DNA from: Poriferisodalis sp022821985
GTDB lineage: Bacteria; Actinomycetota; Acidimicrobiia; Acidimicrobiales; Poriferisodalaceae
Direction: 5' to 3'
Assembly (NCBI RefSeq): GCF_965219595.1
Contig: NZ_OZ244781.1
Span: forward strand, 1,798,001 to 1,862,000
DNA: 64,000 nucleotides
The notes beneath the pieces are model-generated. The model was not told the DNA's origin, did no database searches, and was given only the letters and a program-made list of their open reading frames with translations. Position numbers and translations under genes: made by a program. Positions 34,559 through 42,983 of this stretch are shown here, piece after piece (positions within the stretch are counted from its first letter, which is position 1; each line of letters begins with the position of its first letter).

Positions 34559-35797
34559 GTGAGTGCGACGACCGGTGTTGATCACGGTGATGTCGAGCGC
34601 GATTTCGACATCTTCAGCGACGAGTACATAGCAGACCCGTCGCTGGTCTGGGACGAACTGCGCACTGAGTGCCCTGTCGCGCACAGCGACCGCAATGGCG
34701 GCGGCTGGATGCCCACCACCTGGGACGACATCGCGGCGGTGGCCTACGACACCGACAACTTCAGCTCGCGTGATAGCTCGGTGGCCCAGACGCCCGAGGG
34801 CGCGTCGTTCATCTCGGCCCCGCCGATCACGTCAGATCCGCCGTTCCATGCGGACGCACGTCGGATGCTGCTGCCGTTCTTCTCGCCCAAGGCAGTGGAG
34901 GAGCTTGTGGAGGTGACGCGCAGCATCGCCCGTGAGCGCCTCGGCGTCATCGCGGCCGAGACGGGGGCAGACCGGGGCGGCTCGGGAGTGATCGATGCCG
35001 CCGACACCTTCTCCAAGTACATCCCGGTGCGCGTGATCGCCCGCATTTTGGGACTGCCCGAGTCGGACGAGCCGATGTTCACCCGCTGGGCGGTCGCCGT
35101 GCTGCAGGCCACGCCCGAGGAGCACGACCACCGGGCCCTTGCGACCCGTGAAGTGCTGAAGTACTTCGGCGACCTCGTCGACGCTCGCCGTGAGGAACGT
35201 GCGGATGATCTTCCCTCGAAGCTGATCGACACACCGTTGCCGAACGGCGACCCGCTCACCAATCGCCACATCATCGGTGTCGGTTTCCTGCTGCTGCTGG
35301 CCGGCATCGACACCACGTGGAGCTCGATCTCGGCCAGCCTGCTGCACTTGGCGACCCATCCCGACGACCGCGAGCGTCTGCTGGCCGAGCCTGAACTGCT
35401 GGATTCGGCGATCGAGGAGTTCCTGCGGGCCTATGCACCGGTGACGATGGCACGGATCAGCGCCACCGACGAGGCCGAGATCAGCGGCTGCCCGGTTCCC
35501 AAGGGCGACAAGGTGTACCTGCCGTTCGGTGCGAGCAATCGCGACCCCGCCATGTTTGACCGTCCCGATGAGGTGCTCATCGACCGAGCCCACAACCGGC
35601 ACGTCGCCTTCGGCATCGGCATCCACCGCTGCCTGGGCTCGAACCTTGCCCGCATGGAGCTCAAGGTGGCGCTCGAGGAATGGCTCGCACGCTTCCCCAA
35701 CTTCGAGCTCGCCACCGACGCCGACAGCCGCAGCGCCGAATGGGGCGGCTCACAGATCCGAGGCCCCCGCAACCTGCAGATCCGCGTCGGCATCTGA
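34559..35797 (+). CDS. Cytochrome P450
   Basis: 412-residue soluble bacterial P450. The I-helix reads LLLAGIDTTWSS (AGxDT intact), ExxR is in EEFLRAY, and the haem loop is HVAFGIGIHRCLGSNLAR with Cys near residue 358. GTG 34559 has GAGGGGG upstream. No ferredoxin or reductase is adjacent. The substrate is unknown. Confidence 0.9.
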   Translation: MSATTGVDHGDVERDFDIFSDEYIADPSLVWDELRTECPVAHSDRNGGGWMPTTWDDIAAVAYDTDNFSSRDSSVAQTPEGASFISAPPITSDPPFHADARRMLLPFFSPKAVEELVEVTRSIARERLGVIAAETGADRGGSGVIDAADTFSKYIPVRVIARILGLPESDEPMFTRWAVAVLQATPEEHDHRALATREVLKYFGDLVDARREERADDLPSKLIDTPLPNGDPLTNRHIIGVGFLLLLAGIDTTWSSISASLLHLATHPDDRERLLAEPELLDSAIEEFLRAYAPVTMARISATDEAEISGCPVPKGDKVYLPFGASNRDPAMFDRPDEVLIDRAHNRHVAFGIGIHRCLGSNLARMELKVALEEWLARFPNFELATDADSRSAEWGGSQIRGPRNLQIRVGI

Positions 35798-35926
35798 GCC
35801 CCGGCCAGACGCCGACTTCTGGCGTCAAGCGACCAAGACGCCAGCTCGTATTCGTTGACGTCGCCGCTTGGGCTCGGCGCGTACGAGACGTTTTGCTGCT
35901 GCCTTTGAACGCTCCTTGTTTTCGTG

Positions 35927-36041
35927 CCTCTAAATCCTTGGAAATATGACCTCTAAATCCCTAGATCTCGCATCTCTAAATCCTTGGAAATATAACCTCT
36001 AAATCCCTAGAAAAATAGTCTCCAAATCCCTAATTCAAGTT
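35927..36041 (+). repeat. Five tandem 23-bp direct repeats upstream of the DUF4143 ATPase
   Basis: Five consecutive 23-bp units from CCTCTAAATCC at 35927, fitting exactly 115 bp and ending 12 bp before the ATG at 36054. Each starts yCTCTAAATCC or close to it; the second half alternates between TTGGAAATAT (units 1 and 3) and CTAGAAAAAT-like (units 2, 4 and 5). It is AT-rich in a GC-rich region and spaced by about two helical turns, as expected for a repeated protein-binding site. Confidence 0.92.
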
Positions 36042-36053
36042 ACGATACCCAAC

Positions 36054-37307
36054 ATGCTGCAATCCATCGACCGGCGTATAGCCGCAAACGTGCTGGATCG
36101 GTTGCGCGACGAGCCGGTGGTGGCGTTGCAGGGACCGCGCACCGTGGGCAAGTCGACTCTGCTCGCCGACATAGCCCGTCGCCATGGTGTCCAGGTGATC
36201 GATCTCGACCAGCCAGCGGTACGCGACGCAGTGTCATCCGATCCCGCAACTTTCGTTTCGGGGCCCGCGCCCGTGTGCATCGACGAATTCCAGAAGGCAC
36301 CTGTAGTGCTCGATGCCATTAAGGCCGAACTGAACCGGAACCTTGCACCAGGGCGGTTCGTCATCACCGGTTCGACGAGATTCGACGCCTTGCCGACCGC
36401 AGCGCAAGCGCTGACCGGGCGCATTCACATCGTCGACGTGCTGCCGTTCTCGCAGGGTGAGATGACAGCGCACGCCGAGGACTTCTTGACGACTGCACTA
36501 AACGACCCCGACTCACTCGTGTCGCCGATTCAGTCGAACTCCACTCGCGCCGACTACATCGACCGGCTCTGTGCCGGAGGCATGCCGCTTGCCGTCGCTC
36601 GAACCCCCGCAGGCCGTCGCCGGTGGTTTGACGACTATGTCCGGATGTCATTGGAGAGGGACATCCGAGACTTGACGAATGTCCGCCACGGCGAACTGTT
36701 GCCGGCGTTGCTCAGGCGTCTCGCGGGTCAGACGGCACAGGTGCTGAACATGGCACGGGCCGGCAGCGCTGTCGGCCTCAAGGCCGCCACGACCGAGACG
36801 TATACGAAGCTGCTCGAGGCCCTGTTCCTCATCCGTCGGCTGCCTGCATGGGGTAGGACGCTGCGGGCACGTGCGGGCGCATCGCCGAAGGTGCATGTGC
36901 TCGACAGCGGCTTGGCTGCGCGCCTGCTGGGATTGACGCCCGAACGTCTGGTTGGGCCAGATCCGGCGGCGCGAGTGGAGTTCGGTCATCTCTTTGAGAC
37001 ATTTGTCGTCGGCGAGCTGCTCAAGCAGGCGTCGTGGACCGAGGACATCGCGTCCGTGGGTCATTGGCGGACTCACGATGGCCAAGAGGTCGATCTGGTC
37101 ACTGAGCGCGTGGATGGATCCGTTGTCGCGTTCGAGGTCAAGGCTGCGTCGCGTATCGAACGTCGTGACGCCAGCGGCCTGCGTGCGTTGCGCGAAACAC
37201 TGGGCGACAGCTTCCTGGCGGGCGTCGTTGTCTGTACAGGCGAAATGAGCTACCGCTTGGAAGATCGCATCTGTGTAGTCCCGGCAGATCGCCTCTGGAG
37301 CGCCTGA
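36054..37307 (+). CDS. AAA ATPase with DUF4143 domain
   Basis: 417 residues. Walker A GPRTVGKST (about residues 28-36), Walker B VCIDEFQKAP, then an arginine-bearing GRFVITGSTR. The C-terminal DUF4143 part carries KVHVLDSGLAARLLG, FGHLFETFVVGELLKQ and VDLVTERVDG-VAFEVKAASR, a PD-(D/E)XK-like nuclease-fold remnant with D, E and K in place. Such ATPases are common, patchily distributed accessory genes, and proposed roles in mobile or defence contexts are unproven. It is preceded by 23-bp repeats and is convergent with the HNH gene. Confidence 0.85.
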   Translation: MLQSIDRRIAANVLDRLRDEPVVALQGPRTVGKSTLLADIARRHGVQVIDLDQPAVRDAVSSDPATFVSGPAPVCIDEFQKAPVVLDAIKAELNRNLAPGRFVITGSTRFDALPTAAQALTGRIHIVDVLPFSQGEMTAHAEDFLTTALNDPDSLVSPIQSNSTRADYIDRLCAGGMPLAVARTPAGRRRWFDDYVRMSLERDIRDLTNVRHGELLPALLRRLAGQTAQVLNMARAGSAVGLKAATTETYTKLLEALFLIRRLPAWGRTLRARAGASPKVHVLDSGLAARLLGLTPERLVGPDPAARVEFGHLFETFVVGELLKQASWTEDIASVGHWRTHDGQEVDLVTERVDGSVVAFEVKAASRIERRDASGLRALRETLGDSFLAGVVVCTGEMSYRLEDRICVVPADRLWSA

Positions 37308-37335
37308 TCCGTTAACCCGCGGACTCGTCCGGCGC

Positions 37336-38556
37336 TCAGGCTGGGGGTGCTCTTGGGGACCTGCTGTCACCCGTCGCCGGCGGCGTGGCGGGAGAGCGCA
37401 GTTCGTAGCGGCCGGTGCCGGGCACTGGTTCGACGGTGTGGCCGTGGTCGTGGATCTTGTGATGGCAGTCGTTGCAGACCAGCACGAGGTTGTCGTAGTC
37501 GGTACGGCCGCCGTGCTGCCATTCGATGATGTGGTGCGCCCGGCAGTAGTCGGGCGACACGTCACAGCCGATGCAGCCCTGGTCACGGAGTGCGAGCGCG
37601 GCACGCTGCAGCTCGGTGGCGGTGCGGCGGCTGCGGCCCATGCGCAGGTCGCCGGTTGCGTGATTGAAGATCGCCGGCAGCACCTGTGCATCGGCGGCAA
37701 TGCGGCCGATCTCACCGATGGGGATGGGGGTGCCGTCTGACAGGCGAGCGTTGGTGAGCCGGTGGTTCACGGCGTCGTAGTCGGCCACCACCAGCAGTGA
37801 GGTGCCGACTGGCCGCGCAGCCTCGGGCTCGAGCATCAGCATGGCGATCGCATCCGCAGTGCGCTGGGTGTGCGACGGACGTGACTTGGGGTCTTCGTTG
37901 CTGTAGAGGCGCCGTTCTGCCGCGGCGATCGCGGTCGCCAGCCGGGCTCCGGTGACCGGGTCGAACTGGGCATTGAGCACCACCATGCCGTCGTGCCGGC
38001 TGGTGAAGACCTTCCCTGAACGCGCCTGACGCTGTCGCTCCAGCAGAGAGGCGCCGTCATCGGCGCTCGCCTCGGCTTGGTGGCGGGCGACGGTGCGGCG
38101 GAACTGGTCGTACCCCTCACGCTGAGCCCGGTCGGCCAACCATGCCTCGTCGATGGGCCCCTCGGTAGACGCGCGGGCGATCAGCTGAGCGTGCCCGTCG
38201 GGAATCGTGCCTTCCTCGAGACCGCTGCGAGTCGCGTCGAGGTCGCCGAGCGCCACGCTGAGCTTCACATCGCTGCGCGCCGCCCGCCCCGGAATCCTCA
38301 GTGTGTCCTTGGCCGTCTGTTCGGCCGTAGCGGCATCAGTACGCCGGGTCAGCTCCCGCAGCGTCTCGCTGCGCAGCGCGGCCAGCGCCGACGTCGCCCG
38401 GCCGATCTCGGCCAACCTGCGATGCAGCGCAGCATCGGACAGCGCAGACACCGCCACGGCATCGACCCGCACCTCGACACCGGCAGACGCCTCAGGTGAG
38501 GCACCCGCAGCAGAGGAGTCGCCACCGCCAACCCGGTCGCTGCCGTCCGTTTCCAT
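37336..38556 (-). CDS. HNH endonuclease with DUF222/13E12-type N-terminus
   Basis: 406 residues from ATG 38556. The N-terminal helical region (ALSDAALHRRLAEIGRATSA) is of the DUF222 (13E12 repeat) type found in many actinobacterial HNH proteins. The C-terminal HNH domain reads CIGCDVSPDYCRAHHIIEW, then GGRTDYDNLVLVCNDCHHKIHD, with zinc-binding Cys pairs and the catalytic His. These genes spread widely and often occur in multiple copies; the function is unknown. A relic of its 5' end recurs at 39490-39563. Confidence 0.85.
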   Translation of the reverse strand: METDGSDRVGGGDSSAAGASPEASAGVEVRVDAVAVSALSDAALHRRLAEIGRATSALAALRSETLRELTRRTDAATAEQTAKDTLRIPGRAARSDVKLSVALGDLDATRSGLEEGTIPDGHAQLIARASTEGPIDEAWLADRAQREGYDQFRRTVARHQAEASADDGASLLERQRQARSGKVFTSRHDGMVVLNAQFDPVTGARLATAIAAAERRLYSNEDPKSRPSHTQRTADAIAMLMLEPEAARPVGTSLLVVADYDAVNHRLTNARLSDGTPIPIGEIGRIAADAQVLPAIFNHATGDLRMGRSRRTATELQRAALALRDQGCIGCDVSPDYCRAHHIIEWQHGGRTDYDNLVLVCNDCHHKIHDHGHTVEPVPGTGRYELRSPATPPATGDSRSPRAPPA

Positions 38557-39253
38557 AAGAACAACCGTACGAAGGGGGTGTCACAAGTACCGCCGCAGAG
38601 GCGAAATCGGGCACCGGCTCGACGGCGTCCGCCCTATGGAGCGGTCGTCGCGGCTCGTGCTCAGGACTGCTGGCTCGAGTGGGCGGCGCCGTTCAGGAGC
38701 AGGGTTTCGATGCGCGCGAGACGTTCGGCATGATCGAGCAGCACCGCACCGACCTCGGTCCGGAAGTCATGCAGTTCGGTGCGCAGCGACCCGATCTCGT
38801 CTCGCATCTCGGTGCGCAGTGATCCGATCTCACCGTTGATCTCCTCTCGCAGCTCGGTTCGCACAGAGATGATGTCGGAGCGGAGCGTGTTGAAAGCTGT
38901 GACGGCTGCCAGTGTCATGGACGCGATCAGCGCGGCGATGATCGTGACAGCCGCCGTCGGGCCGAAGAAAGCCCGGCGCTGACTGGCGCGCGAACCTGAC
39001 ATCGGCGGCGGTTGTGTGCTGTTCGTGCCATCGTCGTGCTCGCCTGCGGGCTCCCGGGACGCAGCCGCGCCGTGCTCGTCCTCTGCCTCGCTGGCCGCGC
39101 CTGCTGTCGCGGACTGCTCGTCCACAGCCTGAATGGTAGCCACGTGCCCTTCCGCTGCTCGGCGAGCCATGCGTCCCGAACGTACGGCCATTGATCCGGC
39201 ACATTCCAAAGGTTTTCAATGCCTCTCGCGCCTGCCGCTCGAACGGATCGGTC
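38549..39253. repeat. Segmental duplication, copy 1
   Basis: Runs from the start codon region of the HNH gene through the first coiled-coil gene to its upstream region. It matches 39556-40209 at an offset of 1007 bp at its left edge (shared AGGGGGTGTCACAAGTACCG and the following 100 bp). The two copies differ by many substitutions and one internal length change. Confidence 0.8.
38661..39143 (-). CDS. TM plus coiled-coil protein (paralogue 1)
   Basis: 160 residues from GTG 39143, chosen because the paralogue at 40096 begins MATIQ and this one VATIQ. A low-complexity acidic N-terminus is followed by one membrane helix (AAVTIIAALIASMTLAAVTA, about residues 66-88). A heptad-rich tail then repeats S-L-R-T-E-(M/L)-R/H-(D/E). 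With the helix near the middle, the tail is likely on one side of the membrane as an oligomerising rod. Function unknown. It differs from paralogue 2 by about 11 extra residues in the rod. Confidence 0.65.
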   Translation of the reverse strand: MATIQAVDEQSATAGAASEAEDEHGAAASREPAGEHDDGTNSTQPPPMSGSRASQRRAFFGPTAAVTIIAALIASMTLAAVTAFNTLRSDIISVRTELREEINGEIGSLRTEMRDEIGSLRTELHDFRTEVGAVLLDHAERLARIETLLLNGAAHSSQQS

Positions 39254-39294
39254 TTGGCAGCCGGCCATTTCCTAGCCATCTAGAGTCTGCGGCA

Positions 39295-39495
39295 ATGGGG
39301 CAAGCAGTGAGACGCCGGCAACAACCCGTCAGAGTGCTGCTGGCCGAAGCCCTGATCTACCTCATGTGCGGGCTGATCGTGCTGCTCCTGTGGCTGTTCG
39401 CGTTGGCAGCGTGGTACCCGTCCAGCAGCGCCGTCGATCCGTTGATCCATCCGAATGCAGGCTGTCCCGACCGGATGGCGTGCCTGTCCCTGTAG
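39295..39495 (+). CDS. Possible small membrane protein, 66 aa
   Basis: ATG 39295 opens MGQAVRRRQQPVRVLLAEAL, followed by a strong hydrophobic helix (IYLMCGLIVLLLWLFALAA) and a Cys-containing tail. No clear ribosome-binding site is present. It lies on the opposite strand from the duplicated genes and between the two copies. The single helix and basic start make it plausible, but short hydrophobic frames arise by chance in GC-rich DNA. Confidence 0.35.
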   Translation: MGQAVRRRQQPVRVLLAEALIYLMCGLIVLLLWLFALAAWYPSSSAVDPLIHPNAGCPDRMACLSL

Positions 39496-39563
39496 GGGTG
39501 GCCTGTCGCACCCACCGCAGGGGAGCCATCGCTGACAACCTGCTCTTCGCCGTTCGTTTCCAT
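39490..39563 (-). pseudogene. Relic of HNH endonuclease 5' end
   Basis: From ATG 39563 the minus-strand frame reads METNGEEQVV, matching METDGSDRVG at the start of the HNH gene at 38556 (offset exactly 1007). Patchy DNA similarity continues for about 75 bp and then stops. No HNH domain follows. It is the stub left when a second HNH plus coiled-coil copy lost most of its HNH gene. Confidence 0.5.
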
Positions 39564-40209
39564 GAGAACAACCGTATGAAGGGGGTGTCACAAGTACCGC
39601 CGCCGAGGCGGAATCGGGCACCAGCTCGACGACGTCCGTCCTGTGGAGCGGTCCTTGTGGCTGGAGCTCAGGACTGCTGGTTCGGGTTGACTGCGCTGTT
39701 CAGGAGCAGGGCTTCGATGCGCGCGAGACGTTCGGCATGATCGAGCAGCACCGTCCCGACCTCGGTTCGGAAGTCATGCAGTTCGGTCCGCAGCGATCCG
39801 ATTTCGTCTCGTGTCTCGGTCCGTACCGAGAGGATGTCGGAGCGGAGCGTGTTGAACGCCGTGACGGCTGCCAGCGTCATGGACGCGATCAGCGCGGCGA
39901 TGATCGTGATTGCTGCCGTCTGGCCGGGGAAGGGACGGCGCCTGCTGGTGCGATGGTCGGCAGTCGCGGCCGGTTGCGTGCTGCCCCTGCCGTCGTCGCT
40001 CCCGCCCGTCGGCACTCGGGATGCGGTTGAGTCATCCGGGCCGTCGGCAGCCTCCGTGGCTGCGGGCTGCTCCTCCACAGACTGAATGGTAGCCATGCGT
40101 TCTCCCGCTGCTCGGCACGCGATGCGCCTCGAATGTACGAATGCCGATTCAGTACATTCAAATGGTTTTCAAGTCATCTCGCGTTCGTCGCTGGAACTGG
40201 ATCGCTGTG
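39556..40209. repeat. Segmental duplication, copy 2
   Basis: Second copy of the block at 38549-39253, carrying the truncated HNH start and the second coiled-coil gene. Similarity ends about 280 bp before cas3. Confidence 0.8.
39668..40096 (-). CDS. TM plus coiled-coil protein (paralogue 2)
   Basis: 142 residues from ATG 40096 (MATIQSVEEQPAATEAADG). It has the same plan as the gene at 38661: acidic low-complexity start, membrane helix AAITIIAALIASMTLAAVTA, then a short coiled coil with SLRTELHDFRTEV. The shared tail (VLLDHAERLARIEALLLN) is nearly identical between copies, while the N-terminal linker has diverged strongly. Function unknown; it lies 391 bp from cas3 but on the opposite strand. 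Confidence 0.65.
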   Translation of the reverse strand: MATIQSVEEQPAATEAADGPDDSTASRVPTGGSDDGRGSTQPAATADHRTSRRRPFPGQTAAITIIAALIASMTLAAVTAFNTLRSDILSVRTETRDEIGSLRTELHDFRTEVGTVLLDHAERLARIEALLLNSAVNPNQQS

Positions 40210-40487
40210 GTGATGCTGTCGCTGCCGACGGCGGAGCACCGCGGCATGCCGCCATCGACCATCTCGGCCCTTGACCCCCTGCCTGTGCCGCAAACGGCCG
40301 ATTCGGCAATACGCCGACGCGCTGTTCAGAAGTGTGGACACGAGACTGCCCGACTGCGGCATCAGGCGATCGGTGACCTGTAGATGCTGAGCACCTCTGA
40401 GCAAATTCACTCAACGCGATCCACTGGATGCAGGTCATCACGCGGTGGTCACCGTTCGTGTCACAGCCCCCGACCAAACTGTGATCA
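40097..40487. other. Intergenic region upstream of the cas operon, 391 bp
   Basis: The left 110 bp belong to the segmental duplication. The remaining 280 bp separate the divergent coiled-coil gene and cas3 and must hold the cas promoter. I see no consensus promoter, repeat or CRISPR-like unit, and the short ORFs on both strands look accidental. Confidence 0.5.
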
Positions 40488-42983
40488 ATGGTCCACGACG
40501 CCGCCTCAGATACAAATCGGCCTGCGCGCGTGCCCAGTTCCTCGCCTCGGTATGGATCGACTCTCGCGGTGCGGTCCGATCTGACGGTAGAGGAGCTGTA
40601 CCTGCAAGCGACAGGGTTCAGGCCGTATGGATTTCAGCGACGTGTTGCTGACGACGGACTTCCCGAGTTGTTGCGAGTCCCGACAGGTTGCGGCAAGACG
40701 GAAGCCGTCGGCTTGGGATGGCTCTATCGCCGACGCGTGCATCCGGACATCCAAGTCCGCACTACTACGCCCCACTGGCTTGTCGTTGCGCTGCCGATGC
40801 GAACCCTCGTAGAGCAGACCGCCGATCGATTCGAATCGTGGCTCAAGCGCCTTGGCATGGATGGCGACATCGCCCTTCACAAGGTTCAAGGTGGGGCTGG
40901 CTGGAGCGACGACGACTGGCGGCTCAGTCCCGATCGTGACGCTGTGTTCGTTGGGACCATCGACATGCTGCTGTCCCGAGCTCTCAATCGCGGGTACGCC
41001 GATCGCCGGTGGCATTGGCCTATGGCATTCGGGGGGTTCAACAACGGAGCGCACTGGGTGTTCGACGAGATCCAGCTGATGGATGTCGCCACGCCCAACA
41101 CCCGCCAGCTCCAGTCGTTCCGTGACTCCTTCGGCACGGCTCTGCCGACGTCGAGCACGTGGATGTCTGCCACTGTGGATGAGCGGCTCCTGAGCACGGT
41201 AGATCGGCCTGACATCGGGTCCACGATCGAACTCGACGATCAAGATCGACGTGGTGCCCTCAGTCGTCGTTTGGATGCGCTCCGGACCGTCTCAGAGATC
41301 GACCTGCCGCTGAAATGGCCGGAGCGAACTCTCGCAGAACAGCTGGTTGACCGCCACCAACCAGGCACCCTCACGTTGGCAGTGTTCAACACAGTTGACC
41401 GAGCGACAGCTGCCTGGAGTGCGCTAAAGGAGCTCGGCCCAGACGCCGACGTGGTGCTCCTGCATTCTCGTTACCGGCCCGCCGACCGTGAGGCGCACAC
41501 GGCGGCTGCTCTGTCCCCACCGGGTCCGGCGGGAAAGATCGTTGTCAGTACGCAGGTTCTGGAAGCTGGCATCGACCTCTCATCAGCGGTCCTGTTCACC
41601 GAATCTGCGCCGTGGCCATCGATCGTGCAGCGCGCCGGGCGCTGCAACCGAGACGGCGCACGAGACGACGCTCAGCTGTTGTGGGCGATGCCGCCCAAGT
41701 CTCTGCCTTATGAGGAAGACGACGTGCATGCGTCGGCCTCAGCGCTTCGCTCGCTTGAAGGGGAACGAGTATCGACCACGAGATTGCAGAACGCTGACGT
41801 ACGCACAGTCGACCGGATCACGCCCGTGATTCGACGCAAGGATCTGATCGATTTGTTCGACACCACTCCAGATCTGAGCGGTAACGATGTCGATGTCGCC
41901 CGGTTCATTCGTGACCGAGGCGATCGCACGGTCCAAGTGGCATGGCGCGAAGTCGCCGACAAGCAGCCTTCGGGGGCATCACCGCGTAGGGATGAACTCT
42001 GCGGCGTGCCGATAGCCGAGCTCGTGCAATGGTTGCGGAAGGGCAATTCGGGGAGAGGCAATTCGGCATGGTTCCTCGATCACTTGGCTCGCGACCGCGA
42101 CCAGCCCTGGGCGGAATGCAAGGCTGGCGACCTGCGCGACGGGGTCGAAGTGGTGCTCGATGCGAGCGAGGGTGGATATGACTCAGAAATTGGCTGGAAT
42201 CCAAGGAGTAAGGAGCCGGTGGCCGTCGTCACTCCACCCGGCTCGCCATCGGTTGGCGCTGGGTCGTTACCCGACGAAGACGTCGCAGTGGCTGACGAAC
42301 CAGCGTCACTCGCTGACGCTTGGTATCCGCTGACCGAACATCTCATCGATGTCGAGCGTGAGTGCACCACGCTGCTCGAGGCGTTCGGAGCTGTCGGTCT
42401 GACCGCCGAAATGCACCATGCCGCAATCGTCGCCGGACGGCTACACGACATCGGAAAGGCATCGGAGGTGTGGCAACAGGCGGCACTGGCAACTGCACGC
42501 GATGACGAGCGAGATGATCTCCAATCAGGCGGTCCATTTGCCAAGACGGGCAACCGCACGCCATTGCGCTTCGATCCACCATTCTTCCGGCACGAGCTTG
42601 CGTCGGCCCTGGCCCTGATGAGTGAGGGTGCGTCCGCATTGGGTGACCACCGGGAAACCGATCTAGTGATCTACCTCGTCGCGTCGCACCACGGGCGCAT
42701 CCGTCTGTCGATCCGTCGGCCGCCCTCAGAACTCGGCACCGATGATCAGGCCGTCACCACGCTCGGCATCGCACCCGGGTCCGAACTACCGGAGGTAGAT
42801 CACGGCGACGGGACGATTCCGGCGACTCAACTCACGATTCCGACAGGGCGCGATCGGTACGAGCGACGCGCGCTCGCCTTGCGAGACCGCTCCGACCTCG
42901 GCCCGTTTCGGCTGGCATTCCTTGAGATGGTCGTTCGCTGCGCGGATTGGCGGGCAAGCCGCAACGTTGGCCAGGCCCCATGA
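40488..42983 (+). CDS. cas3: CRISPR-associated helicase/nuclease Cas3 (type I-G)
   Basis: 831 residues. Domains are in the order helicase then HD, the arrangement of type I-G (I-U) Cas3. Helicase: Walker A VPTGCGKTEA (residues 64-73), the DEAD-box-equivalent VFDEIQLMD (193-196), STWMSATVDE, and motif VI VQRAGRCNRDG. The HD nuclease is C-terminal: GRLHDIGKA (about residue 650) with SHHGR (about 732). It unwinds and degrades the target strand after Cascade binding. ATG 40488 and GTG 40569 are both possible starts, neither with a ribosome-binding site; the conserved part starts at LTVEELYLQATGF. First gene of the cas operon. Confidence 0.92.
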   Translation: MVHDAASDTNRPARVPSSSPRYGSTLAVRSDLTVEELYLQATGFRPYGFQRRVADDGLPELLRVPTGCGKTEAVGLGWLYRRRVHPDIQVRTTTPHWLVVALPMRTLVEQTADRFESWLKRLGMDGDIALHKVQGGAGWSDDDWRLSPDRDAVFVGTIDMLLSRALNRGYADRRWHWPMAFGGFNNGAHWVFDEIQLMDVATPNTRQLQSFRDSFGTALPTSSTWMSATVDERLLSTVDRPDIGSTIELDDQDRRGALSRRLDALRTVSEIDLPLKWPERTLAEQLVDRHQPGTLTLAVFNTVDRATAAWSALKELGPDADVVLLHSRYRPADREAHTAAALSPPGPAGKIVVSTQVLEAGIDLSSAVLFTESAPWPSIVQRAGRCNRDGARDDAQLLWAMPPKSLPYEEDDVHASASALRSLEGERVSTTRLQNADVRTVDRITPVIRRKDLIDLFDTTPDLSGNDVDVARFIRDRGDRTVQVAWREVADKQPSGASPRRDELCGVPIAELVQWLRKGNSGRGNSAWFLDHLARDRDQPWAECKAGDLRDGVEVVLDASEGGYDSEIGWNPRSKEPVAVVTPPGSPSVGAGSLPDEDVAVADEPASLADAWYPLTEHLIDVERECTTLLEAFGAVGLTAEMHHAAIVAGRLHDIGKASEVWQQAALATARDDERDDLQSGGPFAKTGNRTPLRFDPPFFRHELASALALMSEGASALGDHRETDLVIYLVASHHGRIRLSIRRPPSELGTDDQAVTTLGIAPGSELPEVDHGDGTIPATQLTIPTGRDRYERRALALRDRSDLGPFRLAFLEMVVRCADWRASRNVGQAP

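Noticed and set aside
40141..40477. Short ORFs upstream of cas3
   Set aside because: No ribosome-binding site, no motif, and partly in the segmental duplication with a frame not kept in the other copy.
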